Part shown: positions 24,706 to 35,200 of the stretch, one piece after another
Layout of the letters: every line of letters begins with the position of its first letter
Numbering within the stretch: the stretch's first letter is position 1
Assembly: GCA_964017155.1 (NCBI GenBank)
Contig: OZ024858.1
Coordinates: 30,688,687-30,752,686 of the forward strand
DNA from: Oasisia sp. SBJ-2009
Taxonomy: Eukaryota > Annelida > Polychaeta > Sabellida > Siboglinidae
DNA length: 64,000 nucleotides
Direction: 5' to 3'
Notes under the pieces: generated by a model
What the model saw: the letters and a program-made list of their open reading frames with translations, nothing else
Databases searched by the model: none
Told to the model about the DNA's origin: nothing
Program-made: the position numbers and the translations under genes

Positions 24706-25157
24706 GTAAGTTTGACATTTCAACTTTTTACAGGGACATTTACGGATGTTGTAGATGTACCATTTTTGATGAAGATTGGTCAAATCTTAAGATTACATAT
24801 ATACCATCATTACCATGTTGTTTATATGACAACATTTATTTCGTAGAAATAATAGGTATTACAATATTATACAAAGCGATTTCCAGCATACCACAGCAGT
24901 TTCACTCTCGTGTTGTGTTCCTACGGCAAGCAATGAGGTGACGCTTGTCTGGACATATGTGACACGAAGCAATCACGACGACTATGCATTTCCTTTTTGA
25001 ATACGGGCCTGTATTCAACATTAATCAGTATACCCTCTACGACGTCCAGAGGCATTTGAGATTACAAGTGTGAGTTCAATTCACAATGTCAACGGCACGA
25101 TGTCTTTGTAACCGTAATTGAATTTACTTATAACCCACCCTTAATGTAATGTATAGA

Positions 25158-25215
<58 letters not shown>

Positions 25216-25217
25216 TG

Positions 25218-25274
<57 letters not shown>

Positions 25275-25959
25275 GAGTGTGTGTGCGTATGCGTATGCGT
25301 GTGTGTTTAAGTACTTATGTGTGAAATGGTTAACACTTAGCGTTTTAGCATGGAGTCATGTATAATAATTGCAAACATTCTGTTGCCACGATTCAGTGCA
25401 AATGTCGACTTTCACACAACAAGAGTCATGTGTCACATCAATAACTATTGCGTGGAGAAGAGAGTGTCGCGCGGTCTGTGTTGTGTCAACTCACCAACTC
25501 ACTGGCTTCCATAATAACAAAAAGACTGATGTAAATTAGGTAAAGGTGATGTTTTCTTTGTTTTGTTTTTTGCAGTAACTATAGTTGGGTGCGTGTACAA
25601 CATCACCGGGGTTGTCCGTCTGAATCGGTGTAAGAACTCTCAACGTATCTACGTGGTGAGCGTGACGCTGGGACGGAGTGCCACAGAGTGTCGGCTAGAC
25701 GGCAGATGTTGTCCGGCGTCCAATGACAACGCTATCACTGGACAGCCATATAAAGTGCAAGAACTAAAGGACGCGTGCGACGGAAGACAAACCTGTGACG
25801 TACAGTTATCGCAGGTGACGTTCAGAAGCGGCACAAGTGATTACGAAATAGTTAGCTACATTTGTGGCAACAGTCGCGCGGGTAAGCTACACAGCTGTGT
25901 GAAATAAATTAGAATATTAGGTACAATAGAATGCGACTATGTACGTGTATGTGCGTGTT

Positions 25960-26033
<74 letters not shown>

Positions 26034-26612
26034 CTGCGTGTGCGTGTGGACGGCCACTCCCATAAAATACTTACATACGGATAAAACACATCAAAGGTGA
26101 ATAGCAGCGTCGATTAACCACCACGCTATAATATGAAATCTGATATGTGGCCTGTACTTTTGTACTCTCCCTTTGGAAGTCCATGTTTCTGCATTTTTAT
26201 CTTCTTCTTTCTGTTTACAGTAACTTCTTTAGGGTGCCAGCGCAAAGACAGCGGCTCTTTTAACGTGCGCTGTCAAGAAAACCAACACATCTATATTGTC
26301 AATGCAATACTGGAACGACGCGCAACCCCTTGTTGGAAGCCGAACACCTGCTGTCCTTCAGCAGCAATCTGTGAAGTGTTTGCGTCCGCAGAACATGTGC
26401 AACGACTGAAGGAGTCGTGCGATGGACAGCAGCAGTGCTCAGTGACACTGACCACGGGAGAGTGCTATTTTTATTTACCTAATGGTGATCCTCTCAAAGG
26501 TTCTACTGACTATGAATCAGTGAAGTACTTTTGTGTCAACAACCGGCCAGGTAAGTTCTTTTGTTGCATGTAATTACATTATTCATTGACGTAAAGCAGC
26601 ATCAAAGCCAGG

Positions 26613-26661
<49 letters not shown>

Positions 26662-26714
26662 CGAGAGAGAGAGAGAGAGAGTGAGTGAGTGAGTGAGTGA
26701 GTGAGTGAGTGAGT

Positions 26715-26770
<56 letters not shown>

Positions 26771-27673
26771 AGGAGAGTGGGAGAAATGTAGAGAGGGAGA
26801 CGTAGAGATGGCGACAGACAGACAGGCAGGCAGATAAAGATATTCCACATACATGTTAGCATCGCCATTATTTAAAAGAGCGTTTTCATGTTAAAAGAAC
26901 ATTTATAATGTCCGAACATTTTTAATACCTACAATTTGTCAACTATTTATTTATTTGTTTTTAATTTGTAATACAATTAACTCTTATTTATCAGTTTTAG
27001 TATTGTTAAGACTAATATTATTTATTTATTTTGAACAATTTACACTGATTAATTATTTATTCCTGTAAAATGTAATGCGCCTCTGAATGGTTTTATTGCT
27101 AGAGATATGGCGTAGACAAATACTGTTCTTTATTATTATTATTCCTATATATGGCTTAGCGCATATGTCAGACATCGCCATTCACCACCAACGTTATTGC
27201 CATAGAAACAACAGCCACAACACCATCGACGGCAGCAACAACCTCCACCAAGACAGCTTCGACGGCAGCAGCAACAACATCAACGACACCTACCCCAGTT
27301 AGTCGTACACCGACAAGCGGTGACAGCAGCAAAAGTAAATCACCAGCCGGACAAACAACCAACGGACAACTGAACGTTGGTAAGTACCAGTCCCATTTTA
27401 CCCTGGTTATCGCATATCTTGATTGTGGGACTTTTTATATTTTACTCGGTGTCCTTTTCGAGTATCGTCTCAAGTCGTGTCCACGCTATCTCTAATAATT
27501 CGTTTGGCTTCATTCCACGCTGTTCATCATAGTTGTAGCCTGTCGTTGTGATTCTTGATCGCGAAGTTTTTTCTAGCGAATTTCTGCTTACACGCGTATT
27601 GAATATTAGGGCTGTATCATAGTTTTACGCGTGTTCATGCTCTTCGGTGTTTTTGTTTACGCTAAACCATTCG

Positions 27674-27766
<93 letters not shown>

Positions 27767-29543
27767 TTAATGTCAGTTGCCAACAGATACCTGCTAACAA
27801 CAGTGAAATCTGCTTTGTTTCATTTAAAAAATAGTATAAGTTCTACACACATGTTTAAAGATAACATATGATTTCAATTTCTGGTTTTCTATGCAAAGTT
27901 AGCATGTAGATAATGTACTGTGTAGATACGGTACATAGGTTTTGTGTTTGTCGTGGTCATGAAATGTGTTGCTCTGATTAATTACTTATAAGGTGTGTGA
28001 TGTCACCGCGTTGTTGATGTCGTAGTTGTTGATGTCGTAGTTGTTGATGTCTTAGTTGTTGATGTCGTAGTTGTTGATGTCGTAGTTGTTGATGTCGTAG
28101 TTGTTGATGTCTTAGTTGTTGATGTCGTAGTTGTTGATGTCGTAGTTGTTGATGTCGTAGTTGTTGATGTCGTAGTTGTTGATGTCTTAGTTGTTGATGT
28201 CGTAGTTGTTGATGTCTTAGTTGTTGATGTCGTAGTTGTTGATGTCGTAGTTGTTGATGTCTTAGTTGTTGATGTCGTAGTTGCTGACGTTGTAGTTGTT
28301 GTTGCAGCTCTTATAGCGGGGACAGTAGCAGCGGTATGTGGCATTGCTGTCTTCGCTGTCTTAATCGTCGTCATCTGCAGGAGGTATGTACAGGCGGACG
28401 GCAAACGTTTTTATTAAATGCCAACATCGCAGTTAGTATGAACTAACAAGAAAACGTTTTGGTGACTGTGTCAACATTATTCATGACCAGTCCTCGGTGT
28501 TCTCAGTAGGTAAAGAAGATACCGCTATTTATGCAATCGAAAACTGCGAATGAACATAACAAGCTAGCACTGACCTAATGTATCCTTAATGAACCAGTAC
28601 CTATGTTCTTTGGATTGCAGCATGTCATGAACATACATGCCCTATACTCCACTTTCATTCCCCGGGCAATAGAGCCATTCTTTCAATAAAAACACTAGTT
28701 GTAGTGACGACGACGTCCTATTTTTATTCGTTGTTGAGTAAAATCTTGAATTATCTATTTTAATAATGATGAAAAAAAATTAAATGCGTGTAATCCACGT
28801 TTTGCAGAAAATCCCAGTAAAGCAATACAATTTGTGTGTTTGCTGAGTCACATAAATCGATGTAGATTAACACCAAAGACAAAAGGTACCATATCCAGTA
28901 AGGCATATAATAAAATGTATGCAGTACAATAACAACATCTAATCTGTCGATGTTACATGTGTTTATCGTCCAACATAGGCGATTAAGTCCAGCCAGACGT
29001 CGTGAAGTGAACAACCATCCGCCTACACAACACGACATGAACATGAACGGGATCAACGGCTTCGACCAGTCAACAGAACCGGAAACAAATCATTACGCTA
29101 CCGTCCCAGAAAACACATCGGCCGGACAGTCGGAGGCTCCATCTGACGACACGCGTGGATATCACGTGACGAGAGGACCACGCGACAACTATCAGACTAC
29201 GGCAGATGTTCCACTCGAGTTGTATAGCCAGCCGAACAAAGAGAAGAAATTTGTTTCGAATGATTACGGCTACGCAAACGCACACGGAGCAACAGGGCCG
29301 TACAGATGGAATGAGGAAACAGTGACGGGGGTGGAAAATGGGGATGTAGATATTGGTCACAGGGTGACGCCTGGAGTAGTGTCAGCGGGGGTCAACTCAA
29401 GGTCACCGGGGGTCATTTACACAGAGGTCGAGCGCAAGAGGAGAGACGTGGGGATTGTTCAGCACGTGGACAACGGAGACCCACCTAGTGAAGGCGACAT
29501 GGTGATGGTTGAGAATGATCTTTACCATTGTGCAACCAAGTGA
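24627..29543 (+). CDS. Six-exon gene: membrane receptor with two SUEL lectin domains
   Basis: Exons 24627-24705, 25576-25881, 26221-26550, 27206-27379, 28308-28383 and 28979-29543 join to 1530 coding bases, 509 residues. Introns 1-4 are all phase 1, the usual pattern for shuffled extracellular modules; the last is phase 2. Layout: signal peptide 1-25; SUEL-like domains 27-128 and 129-238; Thr/Ala/Ser/Pro stalk 239-296; transmembrane helix about 298-319; cytoplasmic tail 320-509. Domain 1 has [18 protein letters not shown] and DYEIVSYIC; domain 2 has [19 protein letters not shown] and [13 protein letters not shown] domains bind galactose or rhamnose, but the usual DPC...KYL loop is replaced, so sugar binding is uncertain. 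Two SUEL domains plus one helix resembles EVA1C, but the tail shows no EVA1 homology I can see. The weakest link is the exon 4 acceptor. Confidence 0.8.
25159..25290. repeat. Compound (GT)n-(GTCT)n microsatellite in intron 1
   Basis: GT run from about 25161, then GTCT units to about 25275, then degenerate GTGTGCGTAT. Confidence 0.95.
25576..25881 (+). CDS. Lectin receptor exon 2: SUEL-like domain 1
   Basis: The acceptor follows a long T-rich tract (gttttttgcag). 306 bases, phase 1 to phase 1, donor gcgg|gtaagc. Eight cysteines plus the CDGRQTC hallmark; one N-glycosylation site (NIT). Confidence 0.82.
25962..26048. repeat. (CT)n microsatellite in intron 2
   Basis: CT run to about 26025, then GTGTGTGTCTGCGTG. 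Confidence 0.95.
26221..26550 (+). CDS. Lectin receptor exon 3: SUEL-like domain 2
   Basis: Acceptor cttctttctgtttacag; 330 bases, phase 1 to phase 1, donor ggccag|gtaagt. Starts VTSLGC, parallel to VTIVGC of exon 2, so the two exons look like a duplication. Confidence 0.82.
26617..26770. repeat. (GA)n with (GTGA)n block, intron 3
   Basis: GA runs flank about nine GTGA units (26680-26719). Confidence 0.95.
27206..27379 (+). CDS. Lectin receptor exon 4: Thr-rich stalk
   Basis: Reads [13 protein letters not shown] and similar, then a Ser/Lys/Pro part ending NGQLNV; donor acgttg|gtaagt, phase 1. Likely an O-glycosylated stalk. The acceptor ccatag at 27204-27205 is chosen because it keeps phase 1. 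An alternative, tgtcag at 27170-27171, would need phase 0 and an unseen exon, so this boundary is the least certain in the gene. Confidence 0.55.
27676..27763. repeat. (AT)n microsatellite, intron 4
   Basis: Pure AT run. Confidence 0.97.
28011..28300. repeat. 15-bp minisatellite, about 18 copies, abutting the exon 5 acceptor
   Basis: Unit gtagttgttgatgtc, with g/t variation at one site (cgtag or cttag). It runs into the polypyrimidine-like gttgttgttgcag acceptor of exon 5. On the minus strand the array reads as Thr/Ser repeats (TTSTT). Confidence 0.95.
28308..28383 (+). CDS. Lectin receptor exon 5: transmembrane helix
   Basis: 76 bases encoding [20 protein letters not shown] and VVICRR: about 22 hydrophobic residues followed by basic stop-transfer residues. 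Donor gag|gtatgt, phase 2. Confidence 0.82.
28979..29543 (+). CDS. Lectin receptor exon 6: cytoplasmic tail
   Basis: Acceptor caacatag, phase 2; 187 residues to TGA. Nine tyrosines, including VIYTEV (Tyr469, ITIM-like V-x-Y-x-x-V), GYANA (pYxN, Grb2-type) and HYATV (Tyr361). The composition is hydrophilic and largely disordered. Kinase and adaptor binding are inference from motifs. Confidence 0.8.
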
Positions 29544-30160
29544 TTTAGTGTTGCATTTATATGTTGTTGCAACCGTTGCACGGAAGTTGTAATTTCGAAT
29601 GATTGTGACATATCTTGCAATCTGCATATATATTGCTGTGCGTGCGCACGAGTGCGTGTACAAGACTGAATGTGTGTTGCGCGTGCGTGTGTGTGCGCGT
29701 GTTTGTGTGTGTGTGTTTTAAAGGTATGTTTCAAATACTACGATTCAAACTAAGTTAATTACTTTGAAAACAATCAAATCTTGGAGCCATGTACAGTATA
29801 TTCCATGTCACGTTATTAGTGTTTCTACTGTGCTGTTTTGCCCCAAGAAAGTACACCAGCTTCGTCATCGCGTTATCTTGAGGTTGTGGTGATATTACTA
29901 TGCTATGTCACTATATGAGATATGTATAAAGTGTAGGCCGGATCTAGAATGGGTGTGCTAAGATGTACATGAAACACTATACATTAGTTTATTCATGAAA
30001 ACTTCTCGGTCTTTGTTGTTGCTGTTAGTATAGACAACACATTTCTTTACGCGTGGATTGAACAAGATGGACGTTCAAAGTCAAGTTTCAGACAGCATTT
30101 GGCTTATCGAGAGTTAAACATTCTTTTATAAAAACATTTTTTTGTCAAAAAGTGGTTCAC

Positions 30161-30166
30161 AATAAA
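30161..30166 (+). terminator. Poly(A) signal for the lectin-receptor gene
   Basis: AATAAA about 620 bases after the stop, followed by a T/GT-rich stretch (tggttttgattatgtctgtg). It is the first canonical signal I see downstream. Confidence 0.55.
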
Positions 30167-30594
30167 CTCCTGGTTTTGATTATGTCTGTGATATGTTTAT
30201 GTGTTCCGAATCCTAGAGTGGGACCAAACTTAGCCCCTACGTGGGTCTGATTTCGAGCAACTTTCAACTGCAATGAGAAAGCGAGCATTGTTACCCACTA
30301 CGCGGCGCCACTGCAGTACTGACAGCCGCATTTACGCCGCTGTTCCACGTTTCTGTAGTGCTGTAGTTCCAGTTTTATTATTTTGTTCTTGCGTGTGCGG
30401 AAATTCCAAAATAGTGATTTAAGCATGCTGCATCGGCACAATGAGGCCACAAGGAAGTTGAAACAAATAATTTATAAAAAGCCTAATAAAACGACCCGAT
30501 CTACTGTAGGCCTATATTCGTTTGACTTAGTTTGACACATGCCTACATTCGGCGACATCGTCTTCCGGATTCTTATTTGTGCAGACCTAATTTT

Positions 30595-30885
30595 ACTTTG
30601 ACACGCGTGCAGACTTAGTTATACTATGACACGCGTGCAGGTTTAGCTTTACGTTGACACGCGTGCAGATTTAGCTTTACTATGACACGCGTGCAGGTTT
30701 AGCTTTACGTTGACACGCGTGCAGATTTAGTTTTGCTTTGACACTATACTATGACACGCGTGCAGACTTAGTTATACTTTGGTACGCATTCAGACTTAGC
30801 TTTACGTTGACACGCATAGAAACTTAGTTTTACTTTGACACGCCTGCAAACTTAGCTTTACTTCGACACGCGTGCGTGCATTGAG
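30595..30885. repeat. 28-bp minisatellite with acacgcgtgc core, about 10 copies
   Basis: Unit acacgcgtgcagatttagct plus ttactttg. Copies alternate between two variants (agctttacgttg and a(g/t)ctatactatg types), and one truncated copy lies near 30740. Each unit holds the palindrome acgcgt. Confidence 0.93.
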
Positions 30886-31640
30886 TGCATCATTCACGAA
30901 ATATTAACAGCTGAAGCCAAAATATATCCCTTAGTCATATAACAAAATCTTGCCCTATTTCCCAGGAACAGTGACATTTCAGCGAGCACCCTGTGTGGTC
31001 AGACAGTGACCACTCGTTGCCTTTGTTTTCGCTTCCTGTTTTCGCCACTCGGGCCTGGTATTTTGGTGGCTAATTGGCTGTTGAGCATGTCGTTAAACAA
31101 GCGAATAAATCCGATAGGAAACAAGATACGGCTTATCTTCGTCCAGAACATTTAAGTACAGTAACACTCTCCTGCTTGAAATGGTCGCGTCGCCGGAAAC
31201 AGATTTCACGAGATGGTGTCAAAAGACTCAATCGTGTGTGACGATCTAAGTGATGCTGGATACATATATCATTATCAAAGTTATTTTGGGAGGACCTACT
31301 GATGGATTTACACCCACTGAGGAACTGTTCTGTTTGACGCTCTTACGATCATGTATTTTATGAATTAATTTATATATTTTTTATTGTTTATTCATTTATT
31401 AAAATGTATTGTATTTATATTTATTAGATAATTGTTCTGATGTTTTATTTTGTATTTATTTTAATGATTTATATTGACGTAATATTTTTGTCTTAGTATT
31501 TAAGAACTACGTAATATACGGAGGTTGAATATTTTTGTTTAGAAGAAATGTATGGAATGAAGTCTGGATAAAAATAATTTTCCCGGACACTTGAGAACGT
31601 GGGGAGGAAAAGCTGCAATCTCTCGCCAAAAACGGAAGAC
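30886..31640. other. Intergenic, no gene seen
   Basis: AT-rich from 31.36 kb; nothing recognised. Confidence 0.4.
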
Positions 31641-31973
31641 TGACCAGGGGCCCTTTTATATAGGACTTAGCCTACTGATCACGTCGTTCACCCCTGCACT
31701 AAATTCCCCAGCCCCTAGGCCAAAAAGATCAAACTTTAAAAATGCAATTAAGCGGCAAGCGCCCTAACTGACGCAGTGTTAGATCAAAAGACGCCAGCCT
31801 GCTTGTGGTGAGATAACACAATTAATAAGTACTTCATTCGAAAACCACCACTGAAAAGCGCTGCTTAGTAGCTAAGCGGTCGTTCAACCTCGTAGCCATT
31901 GCGGTATGAGCCCTAACCGCTGATATTATGTTTCATGCGGTAGGCACTCGCTAGCGCAAAGCGGCTCAAAGTA

Positions 31974-31983
31974 CTAAAAATAG
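31974..31983 (+). promoter_or_regulatory. MEF2 consensus site upstream of the PDZ gene
   Basis: CTAAAAATAG fits YTA(A/T)4TAR exactly, 180 bases before the ATG, in a CpG-rich segment (31.9-32.16 kb). An E-box CAGCTG lies at about 32038. PDLIM/Zasp genes are muscle genes in other animals, so a MEF2 input is plausible; no binding is shown. Confidence 0.5.
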
Positions 31984-32163
31984 CCGGTAAATCCCCGTGG
32001 GGGACACCGGCGCGTGTATACGCCGCTCTGATTGGCTCAGCTGCGTCCCCTACGACGTCATTGGCGGGGATTTCTGTAGCGAAACGACGGCGCTTGTCCG
32101 CACCCGCGGTTAGTTTACGGTTTCGTAGTGGCGAGTAAACGTGTGTTTGTATCAGCCGTAAAC

Positions 32164-32265
32164 ATGAGTTGTATGATAAAGCTTCGTCGCCTGAATACGA
32201 GCACGCCGTGGGGGTTCCGCATGAACGGCGGGGTGGAATATGGACAGCCACTCTACATACAGAAG
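32164..32265 (+). CDS. PDZ gene exon 1
   Basis: ATG with A at -3 context (aacATGa). 34 codons giving MSCMIKLRRLNTSTPWGFRM and onward to YIQK; donor agaag|gtgggt, phase 0. Confidence 0.85.
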
Positions 32266-35200
32266 GTGGGTGCATTTGTCGTTTTGGGGCCTTGATTCTT
32301 CACTTTTTATACGTGACCCTGAACGAGGATTTTAGACCCTCTTGTTGGTTTAGATCGGCTATGATACGTAATGCTTGACGCGTATCGTATTCTTTACCTT
32401 GTCGCATAGTCATAAAATACTAAACAGATGGCCGCGTGGCGTCTGCATGTACTTTGTAAAGGTCTGTTCCATGAAAAAGTTTAACATAAAATTCCGCACT
32501 TTGAAGAAATAATGGGGCGGGGATAACACCGATTGTATGTCAAGTTATAATATAGAACTTGAAGTTTAGGAGACAAAGTTCTATCCTAGCTTTGACTATT
32601 AGGCCGACACACTTGTCACGGCCGACCACCACAAATATCCAGTCCTTTGCTTCAGGCAGGTGGGGTTAATCCCTGAGTTTGCCCTAATTAAAACAGACTC
32701 TGTTAATTAACCACATGACTACATTGCCTTTGGGCAGCTGTGCACTTAGAGTTGGACGAGGACTGGTGTCTGGACCCTTGTAGAGTGGGCACCAGTGTGG
32801 GGTCAGAGTTCATCAACCCAGGCTTCAGGTCCATCTCAGATAGCAGCCAGATTCCCCAGTGATGGCTTCATCAAAGCAACACACTGACCACTGCAAGTAC
32901 CTGCAGATTAAACACTGTCAGCTGGGCCATTCCACTCCACAGTTACTCAGCACTTTAGAATTGACTCCACCTGTTTGATAGAAAGGAATCTTCACTGTGG
33001 ATTTTGACTAGATGAGTAATAGATGCAGGTCATGATATGCCAAAGGACTAAACAGTAACAATGTTTGCAATCTATTTTTATCCCCACACACGTCAGGTCA
33101 ATATGTTTGCCATGTCAGTAATTTATTACTATAAAATTGGTTGATGCTTGGAATTGAATCAGCAACTGACCCCAAAGCAGGTTGTCTGCATATACTACAG
33201 AGATAAAAGAAAGATCAGGTTGAAATGGAAACCAAGACAGGAAAATTGCCATCTGCTATCTTGATCTGCACTAAATGTTTTTGTACAATCACTAGAATTT
33301 TTTCAGCAGATCAATTGAGACAGGATATATTATATCTTGGTTAGATGCATCAGGGTTATAGTTGTACACTCTGTGTGTGGCATCTTTTCATTTATATGAA
33401 TGATGTAGACAAAACCCTAGACATGCAGGCGTACATCTTATCTTTATTCAAGAACTATTTGTGACGTAAGTTTGGCTATACAAACTGGCAAATAATATAT
33501 AGATGTTGGTGTCAACTTTAAACCAAACTATGGTAAGTAAATATAATAGAAATGGGACTGAAATGAGGGCACATAACACATGAAACATCCGATGTGTTCC
33601 TGTAGGCCTGTCCAGTGTGACTATTGTGACCAGTGGCATTGGAATAAACACTCAAGTATTGAGGGCAATTAGACTTAATGGAGCAGTCATTGATACTACA
33701 GCAGAATAAACAAGGGACTGCATCAAAAGTTGTCTAAAACTGGGTCAAAAAGGGACTGTATCAAAGGTTGCCATTTTGAAGGGCTCAGACCAGATGATAA
33801 CATGTTCATTCATTTAGCTGTGTCAGGTTTCTGGGCAAAGACAATGGCCAGATAGTTATTATTGTGTGTACCCATGCTGATCTAACTAAAGTAGAACACT
33901 GAACGGCTAGATATAATGAAGCACTTGTCAGAAGTCAAGAAGTTTGTTTTTGCAAACTAGACATTTGCACCAGCCTAGGACAACAGTTGTAATTATTGTG
34001 AAATGCAGCCAAAGTTGCCTTTGAGATAATCATTTTGGTAATTCCTGAGCATGAATGGTGACAAAACCGGGTAAATGGGAGCCCTGTTATCAGAGCTGTG
34101 AATCGACAATGGCAGCCATAGTGCTTGTGCTGCTACCTGGAGTGCCTGATATTCACTTTCTTCTCTACCTCCCCCTGGCTGGGGTATACTGCTATTCAGT
34201 GCCTATCAACCATAATTCATACTGATCTGTGTGCTGATAGCAGTGACAAGCTGGAGTGTTTACTTCAGCTATTAAAGTGCCACCCATTGATACAATACTT
34301 TGCCTTCTGGCATGGTTGCATGGCAGTTTCTGTACATTCATTCAAGGGGTATGTTTGCTAGTATTTTAGCTGTTGCATATACATGTGTACTTGGTGCATG
34401 TTTGCATGTATTAACTAGCAAGCATGCATTGATGCACACTCTTCTTGTCTGCATTTCCAAGAAGAGTTAGAAGACCAATACCATCCACTAGGCCTAAGTT
34501 GATACTTACTTTACTTACTTTTTATCTAGGATAGGGACTGAGATGCAGTCAGGCAGAAAAGAAAAATACCTTAACTAAAACATGTCCTTTGTGTACTGTC
34601 CCATGCATCACTCAATCTCGAGTCGTAACATTTGTCAGCAAATTTCAAAAAAATCAATTCCCATGAAAGAATGTCCAGGTGCCAAGGTTGTTGGGTTATC
34701 CAGTCCACATTAACAACACTCCTGTATAGCATAAATGCTGGGTTTTCATGAAATACACGTCTTTATAGCCACTTAGTAATTATGAAATTGGCGGTGAATA
34801 AGAGTTGATTGATGGTAGTTTGGTAGCCTTGGTAGGCAACTGAGTACTGTTTTTAAGAGAGACAGGTGAAAAAGACAAGTTTGGGAAGTATCGCAGACAG
34901 ATTAGTGGCACGCCGGGATGTACCCAGTGCCAAAGAATGTGTTTACTCACTTTACTGGGACTAAACCAGCTTTTCTGGAAGATTCTCCTCTAACATGACA
35001 GCACATTTGGCATATTTTACGGGGAACCAATGCATTTCCTTTTTATATAGTACATTGCCATTTCCATTTGGTGAAACTGGAGCGCTAAAAAGTTGACAAC
35101 AATCTGATGGATGATGGCAACTGCTGAGACCACTCTGTCTTGAGAGGGGGGGGGGGAGGGGGAGGGGGAGGGGGAGGGGCAGATTGCTGGAGTGGGTAGT

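Noticed and set aside
28003..28404. 133-codon minus-strand Thr-rich frame
   Set aside because: It is the complement of the intron minisatellite plus the transmembrane exon; no start context, splice sites or domain. Kept only as an observation on the repeat.
30595..30885. Possible CRISPR-like array
   Set aside because: Repeats are contiguous with no unique spacers, in a eukaryotic genome; it is a minisatellite.
31640..31660. cttttatataggac as a TATA box for the PDZ gene
   Set aside because: About 500 bases before the ATG with no other support; the CpG-rich segment nearer the ATG is the better promoter candidate.
31870..31925. tagctaagcgg resembling a tRNA/SINE A box
   Set aside because: No B box (GGTTCGANTCC) at the right distance and no cloverleaf.
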